DNA of 64,000 bases, taken from Earliella scabrosa (Eukaryota; Basidiomycota; Agaricomycetes; Polyporales; Polyporaceae). The first letter of the stretch is position 1. Each line of letters begins with the position of its first letter. The stretch spans positions 712,436 to 776,435 of the forward strand of contig JABYQQ010000020.1 of the NCBI GenBank assembly GCA_022605405.1. Reading direction: 5' to 3'. The position numbers and the translations under genes were made by a program. This document shows, piece after piece, positions 22,031 through 35,709 of this stretch. Under the pieces are notes generated by a model. That model was not told the origin of the DNA. It made no database searches and saw only the letters and a list, made by a program, of their open reading frames with translations.

Positions 22031-22296
22031 CTGTACTGTTCAATCCAAAGCGGCGCCGGGTGTGACCTGTGACCACCAGGAGTTCTCAAAGCGGCGCGGC
22101 GCGACCCCCAAAACGGTGTGACCGAGGGCTTTGGGCGCCGGAGGCGCCCGAAAATTTGCCATATTTGGCAGGACTGACGCCCGAAAGCCGAGCACCCAAG
22201 GGGCCCGACGGCCTGTGACCTGTGACCGACACCTCAGAACGGTGCGGATGGCGGTCCTGTGACATGTGACGCGCCGCTTTGGATTGAACAGTACAG
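22031..22296. mobile_element. 266-bp MITE with 26-bp perfect inverted ends and TA duplication
   Basis: The left end from 22031 (CTGTACTGTTCAATCC...) is perfectly complementary to the right end up to 22296 over 26 bases. TA flanks both sides (22029-22030 and 22297-22298), and the symmetry extends one further base. TA target sites and a small size fit a non-autonomous Tc1/mariner (Stowaway-like) element. The interior has several TGTGACC/TGTGAC units near both ends and a GC-rich core without coding capacity. It sits between the STAND gene and TEL1. Confidence 0.8.
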
Positions 22297-22610
22297 TACG
22301 CGTTGCTTCATCACATACTCAGTACTGCCTTATTCCTCCCAGTGAAATAAACCACGCTAGATGTCCATGAACATGGGAGCAACCGTGCTCCAATTCTCCC
22401 CAAATTCTCCCTCCCTCAGCCTGTGCGGCTAACTCATCGCCTACTTACTCGGAGTTCTCGGACCACTCGGACCACTCGGAGCCGGGCCGAAACCAAACAC
22501 GGTAACATTTGGCGCCCCAACCTACCTGTTGTTTCGACCAACTCCCTCTCCCCTCAATCTCCTTTCGCTCATCCCTCGCTAGCCGACGTAGGTCGACAGC
22601 CCTGCTCACT

Positions 22611-22663
22611 GTGAGTCCGCCCGAGAGACGTTCTTGATTACTTTCTCACTGAATGTTGTGTAG
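22611..22663 (+). other. Probable 5'-leader intron of TEL1
   Basis: A GTGAGT donor at 22611 and a TGTGTAG acceptor ending at 22663 lie only three bases before the TEL1 ATG. The 53-base size matches coding introns in the window. Confidence 0.55.
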
Positions 22664-22666
22664 TTC

Positions 22667-25600
22667 ATGCCTCGGAGAGAGACTGAGAACCTCGAGGAGA
22701 CACTCGCTGATCTTCAAAGCGACAAAGCCACAGAGCGGCAGCAAGGTCGAGATGCTATCCGAGCCGCCTTCCATAGGCCCGCAGCGGTTCTACACTTTGA
22801 CAAGGAAGGCAATGGAAAGTGCTGGCTCGCACTCTATCAAGCCCTGTTCGCGTCGTATACAAAGGAGTTGAAGGCATGCGTCTCCAAAACCGGTATCATC
22901 CCAACTACGACGACTGGCCGTGGATCTGCGGCTGTCAAACGGCTAGGTGATGTCGCTTCTGTCATTAGATGGCTCACGGAACGCTGCGTAGAGCGTCTCA
23001 ACAGTCGCGTTCTCAAATCCCTGCTCATCCACTTAACCCACGGCATTGTCTTTCACGGGGAGTTGCTTGCTCCTGTCGCGCTCGACTACGCAAAAACTAT
23101 CAACAATATTCTCAGCTACCAACCTCATCGGCATGCACTGAAAGACGTCATGTGGCACGAACTAATCGCACTCGCGTTCAACATCGTCCTCGGCCGCGCC
23201 CCGAAACGTAAGCTCGCGGAATCCCTCGGTGGAGGTGATGACATGGAGGATGATCCGGATGTCGAGATGAGCGACGAGGAATTGGTCCAGGAGAGCGATC
23301 AGGGACGTGGGGAGGGCTCTTCGACACCAGGCAAGAAAAGGTTCCGTCCGACACGGCCGTCGCGATCCCATCGAGGTCCGTCTACCATACCCAGAACTGC
23401 TCAGCCTGTCTCTCTCGAGCAGATTGAATTCATGTCCGTTATTGCCCATCTCCTTTGCTCTTCTACTGCACCTCTCCTTTCTGAGCCCGAAGAGTTGGAC
23501 GAGACGAAGCTCGAGGAACAAGCTCAGAGGAGGGTTCAAGATCCACACAAGTTTCCTCGCGTTCTACTGAGCCATTTCTCACTTTTCCTACGCATATACA
23601 CTGGAGATACGTCCCTCCATCACGACTTCCTCATCGCCCTTTCTTCTGCTCTATCGCATCTCACACTCAACTGCCGTCAAGAGGTCAGCTCCTTTACTAA
23701 GGACAGTTGGCATTCCTTGGTTGGTATGTGGGGCACCAAGAACCAATCGCTCAAAGCGCACCTCCTCGTCATCCTGAGGCTCCTCTTCCCATTGCTTACA
23801 GCAGAACCATTGGAGGGTGAAGTGAGGATTGACCCCACCGATGCCCTTGCCGCCCTATGGACTGCGTTGGATGCGTCGACGCAGACTCGCGGAGCCAACT
23901 ACGACCTTTCCCTCGACTGCTTGCAGTTTTGCCTGTCATTTGTACGGCAGAACGGCTCTCAAGAAGCTTTCGTGGCCGGGAGCTTTCGGTACGGTTGGCA
24001 GTTTGATGCGGAGCAAGCCCTTGCATGGGCCATCCTCGAGCTTCAGGCCGACTGCGCAGAGAAGGTATGTCATATACTATCGATAAGCTTCAAGAAACTG
24101 AAACGGGGAGCACAGCTGTATGTAACGTCCGAGTCTACCTATTCGTCAAGCACGTCCTCTGGGAAGCGCTTGAAGCTCGAGAACCCGGTAGCTTCTCTCT
24201 TGCGTTTCATCAGGTCGCAGGCTGCACAACAAGTGCGAATACATCATCTCCAAGTCCTACTGTTCTTCATTGACCGCCATTGGCATGCCCTACACGAGGA
24301 ACTTCGTCGAGAGGTCATCACGACGCTTGTACCATTCGTGTCCTTCGAGGATGCAGTCATTCAGTCCTGGACCTTCCTTTGTCTCGCGTCTATCGCTCAC
24401 TCGGACTGCAGTAACCCGTCCACTCCTGCGGCAGACTCGACTCAAAGTCAATCTGTCTTCTCTTCCCCCGACGTCATATCTACCTGGGACCCTATATGGA
24501 CTCACGCTATGCGACGCGCAAATGTACCAGCTGTGTCCCGTGCCGCCTGCCACGCCGCCCATGCGTTGTTGATTCACTCCAAGCGACTTCTTTCGGCCCA
24601 ACGCGTTCTCATGGAGATCGAGTCCTTCGCGAAGGACCTTGACGTGCAAGGACCTGCGTTCCCCTACGACTCAGTTTGCGACTTCATGGTCGCATGCCTC
24701 CGCATCGCCAATCAGGACGTTCGCCTCTACCGGATGCAAATGGAAGAGAAGGTGCTATCATGGTTGATGGACTCGTGGCGAATCGGCAGCGAACGACGAA
24801 CGTCCATGCCCCTTCACACTGTCGCACACACTCAGGCCCTCTTGTCCGGGATCGTCGGCTCATCCAAGAGAGTCAGACTCTATTGCGGCATGATGCTCCC
24901 TCATAGCATCGTCGTCGATGCGATGGTCGAGGAGACCCAGACGAAGGTCATCCGTGACTTCCAGCTCCACGCCCGTCTTCCTCCCTATCGGCGCCCTCGA
25001 CACCCTTCCGCCGTAGAGTTCGGGTCGCCGGTCGTGGCGGCTTCAGATGATAATGCCGGATGGGTCGTCCTACCATTTGGAGACAGCATGGACCTGGCTC
25101 CTCCCAGAGGTCGAGAGAGGCGGCTATCAGCCTTTCTCCTCAAGTCCCTCGAGGAGGCGCTTCTGACTCTCGGGACGGGGGATACAGGGTATGGCTTCCC
25201 CACCGCGGAGCGCATTCGCTCCTCGATGGACCTGGCTATCACGGCAATGACGTTTGAGGCCTCTCTCCTGATGAATGGAACGCAATCCAACAGGCGTGTC
25301 CTACAGGCTGCTTGCAAGTTATTAGGCGCCATCACTCCCATACTGACGGATGAGCGGTGGAAGCCGGACGAACAGAGGCTCATCCTGGGTTCATTAGAGC
25401 CCCTTATCCGAGCGGACGAAGCCAACGATGAGTCCATGGGCTGGGAGACCTTGGTCCTTCCAAGCGAGCGTAGTGGCATCCGGGCGCAGGTGTTGAAGAA
25501 GCTTCTGTCCTTCTCCCAGACCGACCGTTCCCAAGTTGCTCTCAGGCAGGAACTGCAGAGGTTTGTATTCCGCAGCGCCGATGTACGTTTGATGTCTATA

Positions 25601-28600
25601 ATTTTTATCTCACATTGCATGACATGTCTTCTTGTGTAGGTCCAAGATGCATTCACCGAGCTACTCAACCAACTACGCAAAGTTCTTCGATCGGCTGTGG
25701 GACTGCCACTGGACGACGATCCGCAAGTGGAAGCTCACGTCGAGGATGCGGATGGTTTCGGTGTTATCCGTACGAAGCATGGCGTTGCGACGTCGTCGAG
25801 TCGAGATGCTCAGAAGGACGCCGCTCACATTCGCCATATAGTGGATTCGTGTATCACAGCCCTTGCCGTCGTTCCCATCCTGCAATCACCCTCGGGAGAG
25901 CCCACTCGGGATCGTGTTCTGACAGCACTTGTCCTCGGCTGCGGGCCCGAGGAGTTCCTCGTTCTCGCGCCAGCATTCTGCGAGCAAATCAGACGGCGGA
26001 CGCTCAACATCAGCACGTCGAAACTGGAAACCCTGCTGGGTAGGCTGGCAGCCATCTGTACCCCATATCCGTTCAAACATCGCGATGAGACGCAGCTTCT
26101 CTTCGTCCACATCCTGGACGCGACCTCGCATATTTGGCTGCAACCCGCCGTCACGATGACCACTCTGGGCCAGGCAGCACGCTACTACTGCTGGGAGGCA
26201 GTGAAGCGGTTGCAGCGAAGGCAAGAGAGATCGTGGCGCGTCCACGACGCCATAATACGCTTCCTCGATGGATATCTGGCCAAGGACCCCAAGCAGCAGA
26301 TCTGGCAGCAACCCGTGGACGATGAGACTACCCCGCCAGAAGCTGAAGACCTCCCTGCTGCAGTGCTACCGACTTTGGGCGACGATGACGACGTCAGGCT
26401 CCGTTTTCGTGTCGCAACCACGAGCCTACGGCTGTTCAATGCAGCGCGACACACCGGGCGGGATCTCATGGAGGTGTATCAAGATATACGCGTCCATCTC
26501 TCTGCAGAGCCGAACAAGTAAGTCGTTTGATCTCTACAGACGACATCGCGCTGATCCACCGCGCGTTAGCTATGAGAGCATCCTCAGTCGCCTGTTGACT
26601 CTCGGAAATATCGTCATATCGGAAGCTTCTGTTCGACGAGGTGCATATTGGCATCTCCTCGAGCTCGCCTGCTACGCCCCAATGTACCTTCCACAGCTCA
26701 AGGCCATTCTCACTGGTGTCGCGGAGCGATTAGGCATCAACACGCAAGCTGAACTGTTCAACTGCTATGCTGGGCAGTTTGCTTACTCCATCCGACAGTC
26801 CCACATCGAACTCTTCAAGTTTCCTCCTGACCTTCTCGGCTATCGCGACCGCAGAGAGTGTGCTGAGGCCACTTTCCACGCATTCACGCCCTCGAACCTC
26901 CTTGCTCAAGGCACTGCTGACGACATCAGCCATGGCAAGAAGCTGTTCACGCTTCACTGTCAAGCTATCCAGAAGAGCGAACAGGCCGGCATCGAGGAGT
27001 GCTTCTCTGACCTCGTGGCCTACCAGACGGTGTTCTGGTTGAGCTACAATACAGACGGTGAGGCCGATGGGGATTTGGAGAAGCTCCTCAGAGCGAAGAC
27101 TGGATATGGGAAGGACATCGCAGCCTTTCAGACGCATTTCAAGGGAAACGCCGATAGTATCGTGGTTGGAATCCTGGGTAGCCTTGGGGATCAAGATATC
27201 TCGCCGCAGGGTGCAGTCGCGACGGCCATCGCAACCTTGTTCTCGGAGAGCGAGTCCGATGTCTTTCGCGAGATCTCGAAGTATCGCTCATTGGACACGT
27301 TCGAGGCACACAGTCCCAACCTGCCCTGTTATTCAACCATCATTGTCCTTCGTGCCATCGACTGGCACAGGCGTCGCGTCAAGGAAATCGACTCTCCTGC
27401 CGTAACCTATCATGTCCTGCAACAACTTTTCGCACAAATCGAGCTATCTCCTCTGGTCAACGAGCAGTACCGGCTTCTCAACGCGCTCTACATATGGGTT
27501 GCCTGCCATCATCGACACTTCCAGGACGAAAGCCTCTTGCGCACTCTCACTCGCAGAGCTGTCTCCATGCTTGCCCAGGTCGATCTCGCTCGTGGAGCTC
27601 AGTCGTTGCTCGAATGGTGCCTGTCACTGTACCAGGTATCCGCTCCCAAGGCGGACTATCGTTTGGCAGACGTTCTCATTCGCATCAGCACGATCGCCCA
27701 CGAATTTGCGCGGTCCATTGATTCGTCCGTCGCGAACTTGGGCCTCGATATCTTATCCTGGGCTGAGCAGCAGGCGGAATCACTTCGGAGGGTCAAGCTG
27801 CTCCGGAAGCAGGTCATTCGCGCTCTCGCTGCATGGCCGCGAGAACTCCCCCCGGCTTTACAGACCGCTTGCGGAGATGCGAAGCTATCCGATCTCACGT
27901 CAGTGCTCATCGACCACGGTGTGTCCGCCAGCAAATTCCGTCTCGTCCGGAGGATCCATGACCTCGCGTCTCAGCAAGATGCGGACGAGCACTTCAGCAA
28001 CTCCGATTTCTGGAGGTTGAAGGCGTGCATTCCTCCCCAGAACTACCTGGTCGACAGTGACATCGATGCCTTCACATCTCTCCTTATGCTGCACCGCGGC
28101 CAAGTGGACAGCATCGGCAGTGACCAGTTCGATTCGGAGACTGTGCGTACCCTCCATCGTAAAGCAGCCGAAGAGAGAACTGTCCAGGCGTTTCCTCCTC
28201 GGATTGAGGTTCGACTGGCTCGTTCAGCCATTGTCGTCTCTCTGCGCACGATGCTGGACACCTCTCCCGCCTCTCAGGTCCATGTCGCGTATCGGACCCT
28301 GCGCACACTTATGTCCATCCATTCTCCCCAGTCCTACATCGCCGAATCCTGTCCCGGAGATATCCGTCGGGAGCTAGAGTACCTTCAAGCTTTCTCGCGA
28401 CCATACCCGGAGACGCCATCTCCTGACCTTGCTCAAGCGCTGAAGAGCGACGAGATGTTGCACCTGGCCAGAGACTTCGATGTGTGGATTTCGGAGATCA
28501 CAACCTTGCTATGCGCGGCCCTTGGCGCCCACGATCCCTTTTTCGCGCCTTTGGCTCCGGTACTTCAGTCTGATCGTACTTTCGCAGAAGAGGTACTCCC

Positions 28601-31600
28601 CGTGTTGGTTCACTCTCTTCTACAAATCGAGTATGACGCATCCGCATCCGGTGCATCATCATCGGTCCGAGCAGTGCTCTCACGATACTTCACGTCGGTT
28701 CTCTCACTCGATGACGCGGCGATCCCAAGCTATCGTGCAATCATCAGTGTCGTCCTACATCTTAGGTATTTCCACCCCGCCAAGGAGCCGAAGGATCCCG
28801 TGAAGGAGCCCAAGGACGCTCAAGCGCACGACAAGTGGTTGTCGGTGGACTTCACTCTGTTGAGCCGTTGCGCTATCAAGTGCAGTGCGTACACCACGGC
28901 GCTCCTGTTCCTTGAGCTCGCCCCCGACTATGACCCTCCCAATCATGCTCAGGACTCCTCGGCGAACGAGCATATCCTCTTCGAGATCTATAGCCACATA
29001 GACGAACCGGACGGCTTCTACGGAATCCAGACCGATGACCTACGCAACTTCTTTGTCAAACGCCTTCGTCACGAGAAGCAGTGGGATAAGGCGTTCCGGT
29101 TCCATGGCGCGGTCGTCGAGTCTGGTGCCGCGGGATCCTCAGACACCGATGGCATCGTGCAGTCCCTATATGCGTTCGGATTCAATCAGCTCGCGCTGAC
29201 CACTATGCAGAACTTCTCGTCCGACGCCAACTCCAACGCGGACTCGAGCACCTTGGCGTATAACCTCGGATGGCGGGCTGAAACGTGGGATCTACCGGAG
29301 AACCTGGGGAACAATCATTCCGGAGCGACACTCTACTTGGCCCTGCGAGCCGTCTATAGGGAGCGGAACCCACACGCAGTCGACACAATCCTTCGCCGCG
29401 CTTTCATCCAGGAAATGAACCGGCTGCGAGACCTAGGAAACGAAAATTTTACCGAGATCCGTCAGGTGACGCAGAACCTCATGTGCCTAAGTCAAGTGAA
29501 GCAATGGAGAAGCGAGGAAATTCAGAAGGACTTACAGCTGAAGCGTGTAGCCGCGACCGAGTGGAACAAGCTGTCTGTCCTTGACTCGGCGTTCGAGTGA
29601 GTCATGCTTACTATGGTACGATGACCCACACTAACTCCTGTGAAGCTTTGGTAACATCGAGGCGATCATGGCAACCCGTATAGCCCTCATTCGATCTGTC
29701 AGGCAGAAGGAGCAGCGAGATCAGATAGGCGACCTCACATCTCCGTTTTGTGACGCTCTGCTCAATCTGGAGAAGACATGCCTCCTGTCCCTTTCAGAAA
29801 AGGCGCGAGACGTCAATCAGCCTCAGATCGCCCTGAATTCCATCACTCGTGCCCAGAACTTGGAGCGCATCCCTACATCCGAAGTCTCGGAAGAGTTCGC
29901 AAACGTCCTGTGGTTGATGAAGGAACCAAAGATTGCCATCAAGTCGTTAGGCGCTTTGAGCTCTTCCCTCTCGCTCGACAAAGCCAAACACGACACGGAG
30001 GCGAGTTTGCAGTACGCGACATTGCTTGCACGGCTTGTACGTTTGAACATCATTGCGCTGCTATCTCCCGGTTGATGATCTCTCCAGGGAACGTGGTCCG
30101 CGGAAGCATCCATGAAGAGTCCTTCTCAGATTGTCAACGAGTGTTTCGGACCCGCCGCAGAACTCGCACTCAACGTCGGGATGGAGGTAGCAGCTTCCGA
30201 CCCCCAGAGGGCGACTGTGTTCCATCAGTACGCCATCTTCGCGGAGCGGCAGTACCATGCAATCTCGAAGTCTCCAGACGCGCTGCGCTGGAAACTCTAT
30301 GTCGATAGGAAGAAGGAAGAGATCAAGCAGCGCAGCCATCAGCTCAATCGAGTAGCCACCCAGACCAAGGAGTGGCACACACTGAAGCACGAGCAAAACA
30401 AAGCGGAGGCACTTCTGAGGCAAGATCAAAAGCGTTCGCAGGAGCACTTCGGCCAGCGGACATCCTTCCTCTCTCTGGCGGTCGAGATGTATTCTCGCTG
30501 CCTTGCTACATCGGACAAGTTCGATGAAGACGCTCCAGTCCGTCTTTGTTCCTTGTGGCTGGCCAACTTCGACAACGATGACCCGAAGCTCCACTTCGAG
30601 ACCGCGATTCACCGGGTCCCCTCGCGCAAGTTCGTGTTCTTGGCACATCAGCTTACAGCCCGTCTATCCAAGGCAGACGGTGGTCCGATGACTCGTAACC
30701 AAGAGGCGCTGCAGCGAACCATTCAGCGCATGGGCTCGGAGCATCCGTTCCACAGCCTGTTCCCCCTCTTTTGCTTGCGGCCTGAACAGGGACACAGTCA
30801 GGCCTCTGGCTCAGCGAGACGGCAGTCGGGGCGGCGTCCATCACCAGCCCCTTCTCAGTTAGAACGTGCGGCAGCTGCGGTCGAAATTTTCGATAAGCTG
30901 CGATGCGATCCCAATGTTGGGGAACGGGTCAGAGCTGTAGAGCATGTCTGCGACGCATCTCTACAGTGGGCGAAGCACCCCATCAAGCACCTTTTCGAAA
31001 AAGGCAAACCGAAATCACCAGACGTCTTGAAGATTCCCGAGACGATGCGTATCCGTAGGCTCAAAGGGGTGCAAGTCCCAGTGATAACAGCTCCGACGCC
31101 GATTGACCCGACAACCGAATATCGGGATTGCGCCTGGATCACGCACTACGACAAAGAGTACACAGTCGCGGGCGGGGTGAATCTTCCAAAGATTATCAGG
31201 TGCTACGGCAGCAACGGGAAGGGATACAAGCAGTTGGTATGTCAGCTTGTATGGAGTGCGCACGTTGAGCTAAAGGGCAGTCCAGTACAAGGGCGAGGGC
31301 GACGACGACCTCCGGCAGGATGCAGTCATGGAACAAGTGTTCGACTTGGTGAACGTCGTACTTCGGCATGATCGCGAGACCAAGAAGCGCAAGCTCAGTG
31401 TCCGTGCATACAAGGTGATTCCGCTCGCTGCGCAAGCTGGTGTTCTGGAGTTCGTCGAGAATACCACAGCTCTCGCAAACTGGCTGCGCCCTGCACATCG
31501 CAGGTACGTATGATATCGACCGGCAAAGCGATTAGACTGAACGACCGAGTCAATCTTAGGTATCGCCCGGACGATATCAAGCATGACGAGTTCGGCCAGA

Positions 31601-32519
31601 AGTTGGACCCCGCGAAGCAATGGCGCGAAAACCCACAGGTTGTGGTCAAGAAGTTCGTGGAGCTGCGTGAAAAGTTCCAACCTGTCATGCGGCACTACTT
31701 CACGGAGAAGCACAAGACACCAATGTCCTGGTTCGCGATGCGCCTGCACTACTCCCGGAGCGTGGCGACGACCTCGATCGTAGGACACATTCTTGGTCTG
31801 GGCGACCGCCATACCTCGAACATCCTGATGGACAACAAGACGGGAGAAGTCGTTCACATCGACCTTGGTATAGCGTTCGAACAGGTGAGTTTCGCGAAAG
31901 ACACACCATCCCGTTGCTGACCCACATCACCAGGGCAAGCTGCTTCCGCAGCCCGAACGGGTGCCATTCCGCCTAACGGCCGACATGGTGGACGGGCTCG
32001 GGATATCGGGCACTCAGGGTGTGTTCCAGCGGTGCGCGGAGGAGACTTTGAGAGTGCTTCGGGATGGGTCCGAGACGATCCTGACGGTTCTCGAGGTGTT
32101 CAAGTACGACCCTCTTCATTCATGGTACGTCTTCCCCGCGTCGCCCTCCCCCTATGTTGCGAGGAGCAACGTCCGCTAACATCTGGTCAGGACTGCGAGC
32201 GAGTTCAAGATCAAGCGCGTACAGGCCGAGATGACCAACCAGACGGCCCAGCTCACCGGTGAGGCCTTCAAGTTCGCCATCGGCATCGACATGGCGAGCG
32301 GGGCGACGGACGAAGCGGCCGACCGTGCGCTCTCGACTGTCGCCAGGAAGCTTGACAAGACGCTCAGCGTGGAGTACACCGTCAACGAGCTGATCACGGA
32401 GGCGAGCGACCCTGCGAACCTCGCTCTGATGTACATCGGTGAGTTTCACGCCCGTGTCGTCCACGTTTCGCCACTCATGCAGGTTTCGTCGTCATGCAGG
32501 CTGGGCGCCGCACTGGTAG
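22667..32519 (+). CDS. TEL1: TEL1/ATM checkpoint and telomere-length kinase, 3120 aa
   Basis: Ten exons: 22667-25582, 25640-26517, 26570-29596, 29646-30036, 30088-31236, 31286-31503, 31560-31884, 31934-32124, 32191-32438 and 32500-32519. They total 9363 bases in frame. The N-terminus has the TAN motif typical of Tel1/ATM ([20 protein letters not shown], residues 13-32). A long HEAT/FAT solenoid follows. The PI3K-like kinase domain lies at about 2690-3060, with [17 protein letters not shown], catalytic [12 protein letters not shown] and metal-binding [11 protein letters not shown]. The FATC tail ends [23 protein letters not shown] at the stop, split by the last intron. Tel1 is recruited by Mre11-Rad50-Xrs2/Nbs1 to double-strand breaks and short telomeres, where it phosphorylates SQ/TQ sites. 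All key residues are present and no damage was seen. Confidence 0.95.
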
Positions 32520-33038
32520 GGGCGCGGGCTGTGCCCCCCTTAGATTCTCCATCACGACATACATCATGCTAAGTTATCTCATGCACCACCATTCCGAGCA
32601 CGGCACATCAACACAAGCACCATAGTCTACACATATCGCACAAATTTGTACATCTACAATCACATTTGCGTCGCTACCATACATAGTTCCCTTTCACTGG
32701 AAGGCACATACTTCCAGACAAAATCGTTCCTACTTCAGCTACATACCCATGCCACATGGTAGGTTCCACCTTGTTCGAAGGAGCGGCAATCCCGGGAGGG
32801 CCTAATCACTGAGCCCTGAGTCCTGAACCTTGAGGAACTCTCGCGTCGTCAACGAGCTCGAGTTTGGTACACCGACGCTCGTGACGAGGACAAGGGCAAA
32901 ATGTATATAGCATAATGATACAGTGCATGTCTACTTCCGCATGTGCGGGTGTCCGATGTGCATAACCAGGCCATATCGTGGCCATGAAGCCGTAGCGAAG
33001 GCGAACCGGTTCACGTTCCATGATCCGAAGCAAATCCC
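32520..33038. other. Convergent 3' region between TEL1 and PIF1
   Basis: Both genes end here on opposite strands. AT-richer sequence near 32560-32720 is compatible with 3' untranslated ends. No gene is seen. Confidence 0.5.
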
Positions 33039-35575
33039 TCAATCCCTATGATTGATCGTCTCGAGTTTCTTGCTCCACTCGACGACCTTGGGATGGGCTT
33101 TGACCTAGGGGGAGAAAGAACATCAGCGCCTGGCGACCGCCTCGCAAGCAGCGTCATCTTGCGTACCTTTGCCGGGTCGAAGTTCAGGACTTGCAGTCCG
33201 TCCAGCGAGGTCGCACGCGAGAGGGCGACATACGCTTGGCCTACGCGCGCGCATATAGTGAGTATACAGGAGGGACCAGCTGAGAACGTGAACGAGAGAT
33301 GGTGCTGACCCTTCTCGAAGACCCTCGCCAGGTCGACCTTGACGCGCTCAAGGGTTTGGCCTTGAGACTTGTGGATGGACATCGCCCATGCCAGGATGAG
33401 AGGAACCTGAGGACGCAGTGATTAGGAGAAAATATTAGGGACATCGAGCTGCGGGGCGCGCACCTGTGTCCGGCTGACTTGGACCTCCCCGTTCGGGAGC
33501 TCGACCTTCCAGCTGTCGGCCTGGACGATCATAGTCCGGCGACCGCCGCCAGGCTGTAGGAACTCAACAAGCGGGAGGAGCTGGCGACTGCCCACGCCCG
33601 CAGAGGGTTTGGCTTCCGCCTTGCCCTTGGACGCAGGCTTGCCGAGGAGCTCCTCCTCGTTCTCGAGCGGGGCGGTGATGTCGACGAATTTGAGGATCTT
33701 GCCCATCGTCCCGTTGACGAGGGTGTCGTCGATGTTCTTGATGAGCATGACCTGCGCATCGAGTGAGGGCAGTGAGTGGTGCGGACGCGGACGCGGCAAT
33801 GACGTGGAACTCGTACCTGTGCGCCCTCCTTGAGGACGAGCCGTTTCGGTGCCATGAAGTTCGTCAACATCTTGTCGCGCTGCTGTGGCTCGACTATGCT
33901 GCCTCCGTCGTACGCCGTGTACACTTGCTCCCGACCGGTGATCCCGTTCATACGCACACTGTTGGAACGCTCCACGTCCTCTCGCCTCGGGAACCTACAC
34001 GGCGGACACACGGGTTGGAACACATCCGCAGGAGAAACAGACGAGGACGCTCACAGCTCTGTCGCGCCAAGGCCGTCTTCATAGCGGATCTCCCGGGAGA
34101 GGCTCCGGAACCGCGCGATGGACTGCTCCGAGAGCCGTCCGAAGCGCATCTCGTTCAGCATGTCGACGAACTGCTGGTCTCGCTGCCTGAAGACCTTGGT
34201 GAGGTTGAACGTCTTCTTGATGATCTCGGGCCAGTACTGCGCCTCGAACGCGAACTTGACCGCCTGGTTGCCTTTGGCGACCGGGGGCAGTTGGAAGAAG
34301 TCTCCGGTGACGACGAGCTGCGAGGTGTGTAGCGTCAGGGCGGAGGACGATGGGGTCTTTGCGCGGTCGTTGCGTTCTTACCTGGATGCCCCCAAATGGA
34401 AGGGGGTTCTTGCGAATCTGGGACCCTATTTGAGCTAACTTGTCGAACAAGTCGCCATCCAGCATAGACACTGGGTTCGAGAGACATGAGCAGGAGCCCT
34501 CCTCTCCGGGTTTCAAACATAGCGCACCTTCATCTATGATCAAAACGTGCGTCCGGAGCCAGCGCGTCATGGCCTTCTTGTTCTTCCTCACCTTCGACAC
34601 AAGGTGTTCCGCGGATTCCGCGCCTATGCCGATGCCGGCGAACGAGTGGATGGTGACGCCGCCGACATTGCACGCGGCGATACCTGCAGTGCGGGTCAGG
34701 GTTGCCGGTCATCCACAAGCAAGCGGCTTCACACACCGGTGGAAGCAGTGATTGCGACAGCATCTGCGACCTTGCCGTACTTCTTCCGGAGCGTCTTGAT
34801 GATTTCGCGGAGCAGAACGGACTTCCCGGCGCCTGGTTAGGAAACGCAAGTGAGTATATGCGCCTATATTGTACCGGAAGACGCGTTTTGAAGACATAAA
34901 GTGGTGACAGAGGTGAGGTGACTTTTGGTTATGTTACGTAGTATGAGGGATGTTGACTCGATCCCGCAGTGCGGGTCTCTCTTCGTCGAGCACCGGGATC
35001 AGGGGCTGCAGAAACGACGACTCACCAGCACTACCCGTGTAGAACAAGCTTAGCCCGGACTCCACCAACCTCAATATATGCGTCTGTTCTTGACTCAGGA
35101 AGACGGGTGCAGGCTTGGACGCGGCGCCACTCTTCGACGCCGGAACCACCAGGGTCTCGTTCTCGTTCATCTGGCGCGTCGTACCGAAAGCTCGCGCGTT
35201 CGATGCATTGGGATATGTCGGTCTGGAGCTCTTTGCTGGCTTCTCCTCTTTCTCGCTCCATGAGGAGGGCAGCTGCCGACGCTTCGCAGGTGGGTTCTGG
35301 GAGGTCGAGGGACGCTTCTGCGAGGCTTGCGAGGTTTGTGAGGAGGAAAGAACGGACTCGGACGATGCGACTTGGCCCTTCAGCGCGTCCTGTATGTCCT
35401 TCAGTCGCTGCTCCAAACCAGATAGCTTCTTCGGAGGTGTTGGCTGCCATGGGATGGTGTCCGGGTCGGAAGTTGCTGATTCCTGACTTGCTGACGGTAG
35501 AGAGCTGGACGAGAAGTCGCGCTTTATGGACCTCAGCCCGGACCTAGGCTGCTTGGTAGTGGCCGTCTTCGACAT
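33039..35575 (-). CDS. PIF1: PIF1-family 5'-3' DNA helicase, 618 aa
   Basis: Ten exons on the minus strand from 35575: 35575-35026, 34832-34737, 34683-34528, 34470-34382, 34317-34055, 33994-33817, 33751-33464, 33406-33310, 33240-33167 and 33104-33039. They total 1857 bases in frame. The first 170 residues are Ser/Pro/Lys-rich and disordered. Helicase motifs follow in order: Q-motif region [13 protein letters not shown], Walker A YTGSAGAGKS (split by intron 1), [39 protein letters not shown], a C-terminal [12 protein letters not shown] and [16 protein letters not shown]. Pif1 unwinds G-quadruplexes and R-loops, removes telomerase from telomeres, and also acts in mitochondria in yeast. No upstream in-frame ATG gives a mitochondrial presequence. 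The gene converges on TEL1. Confidence 0.93.
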
Positions 35576-35671
35576 GTTCGCTGAGTTTTCGAGCTGCGAG
35601 TTGAACGAGTGTTGAGCGACGAGGGGAGACAAGGGTGAGAAAAGCCGGAACGCAACGACGCGGCCACCGCG

Positions 35672-35679
35672 ACGCGTGA
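35672..35679 (+). promoter_or_regulatory. MCB-type site ACGCGTGA upstream of PIF1
   Basis: ACGCGTGA matches the MluI cell-cycle box consensus ACGCGTNA bound by the MBF factor at G1/S in yeasts. It lies about 100 bases upstream of the PIF1 ATG at 35575. Confidence 0.5.
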
Positions 35680-35709
35680 TCCACGTGACCGCGCCTACAA
35701 ACTCAAGGT

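Noticed and set aside
22441..22490. Short tandem repeat ggaccactcggaccactcgg in the TEL1 leader
   Set aside because: Only about two copies, too short to treat as a functional repeat.
33039..35575. PIF1 helicase as part of a Helitron transposon
   Set aside because: There is no Rep nuclease domain or OTU region nearby. The gene has ten introns and full cellular PIF1 motif order.
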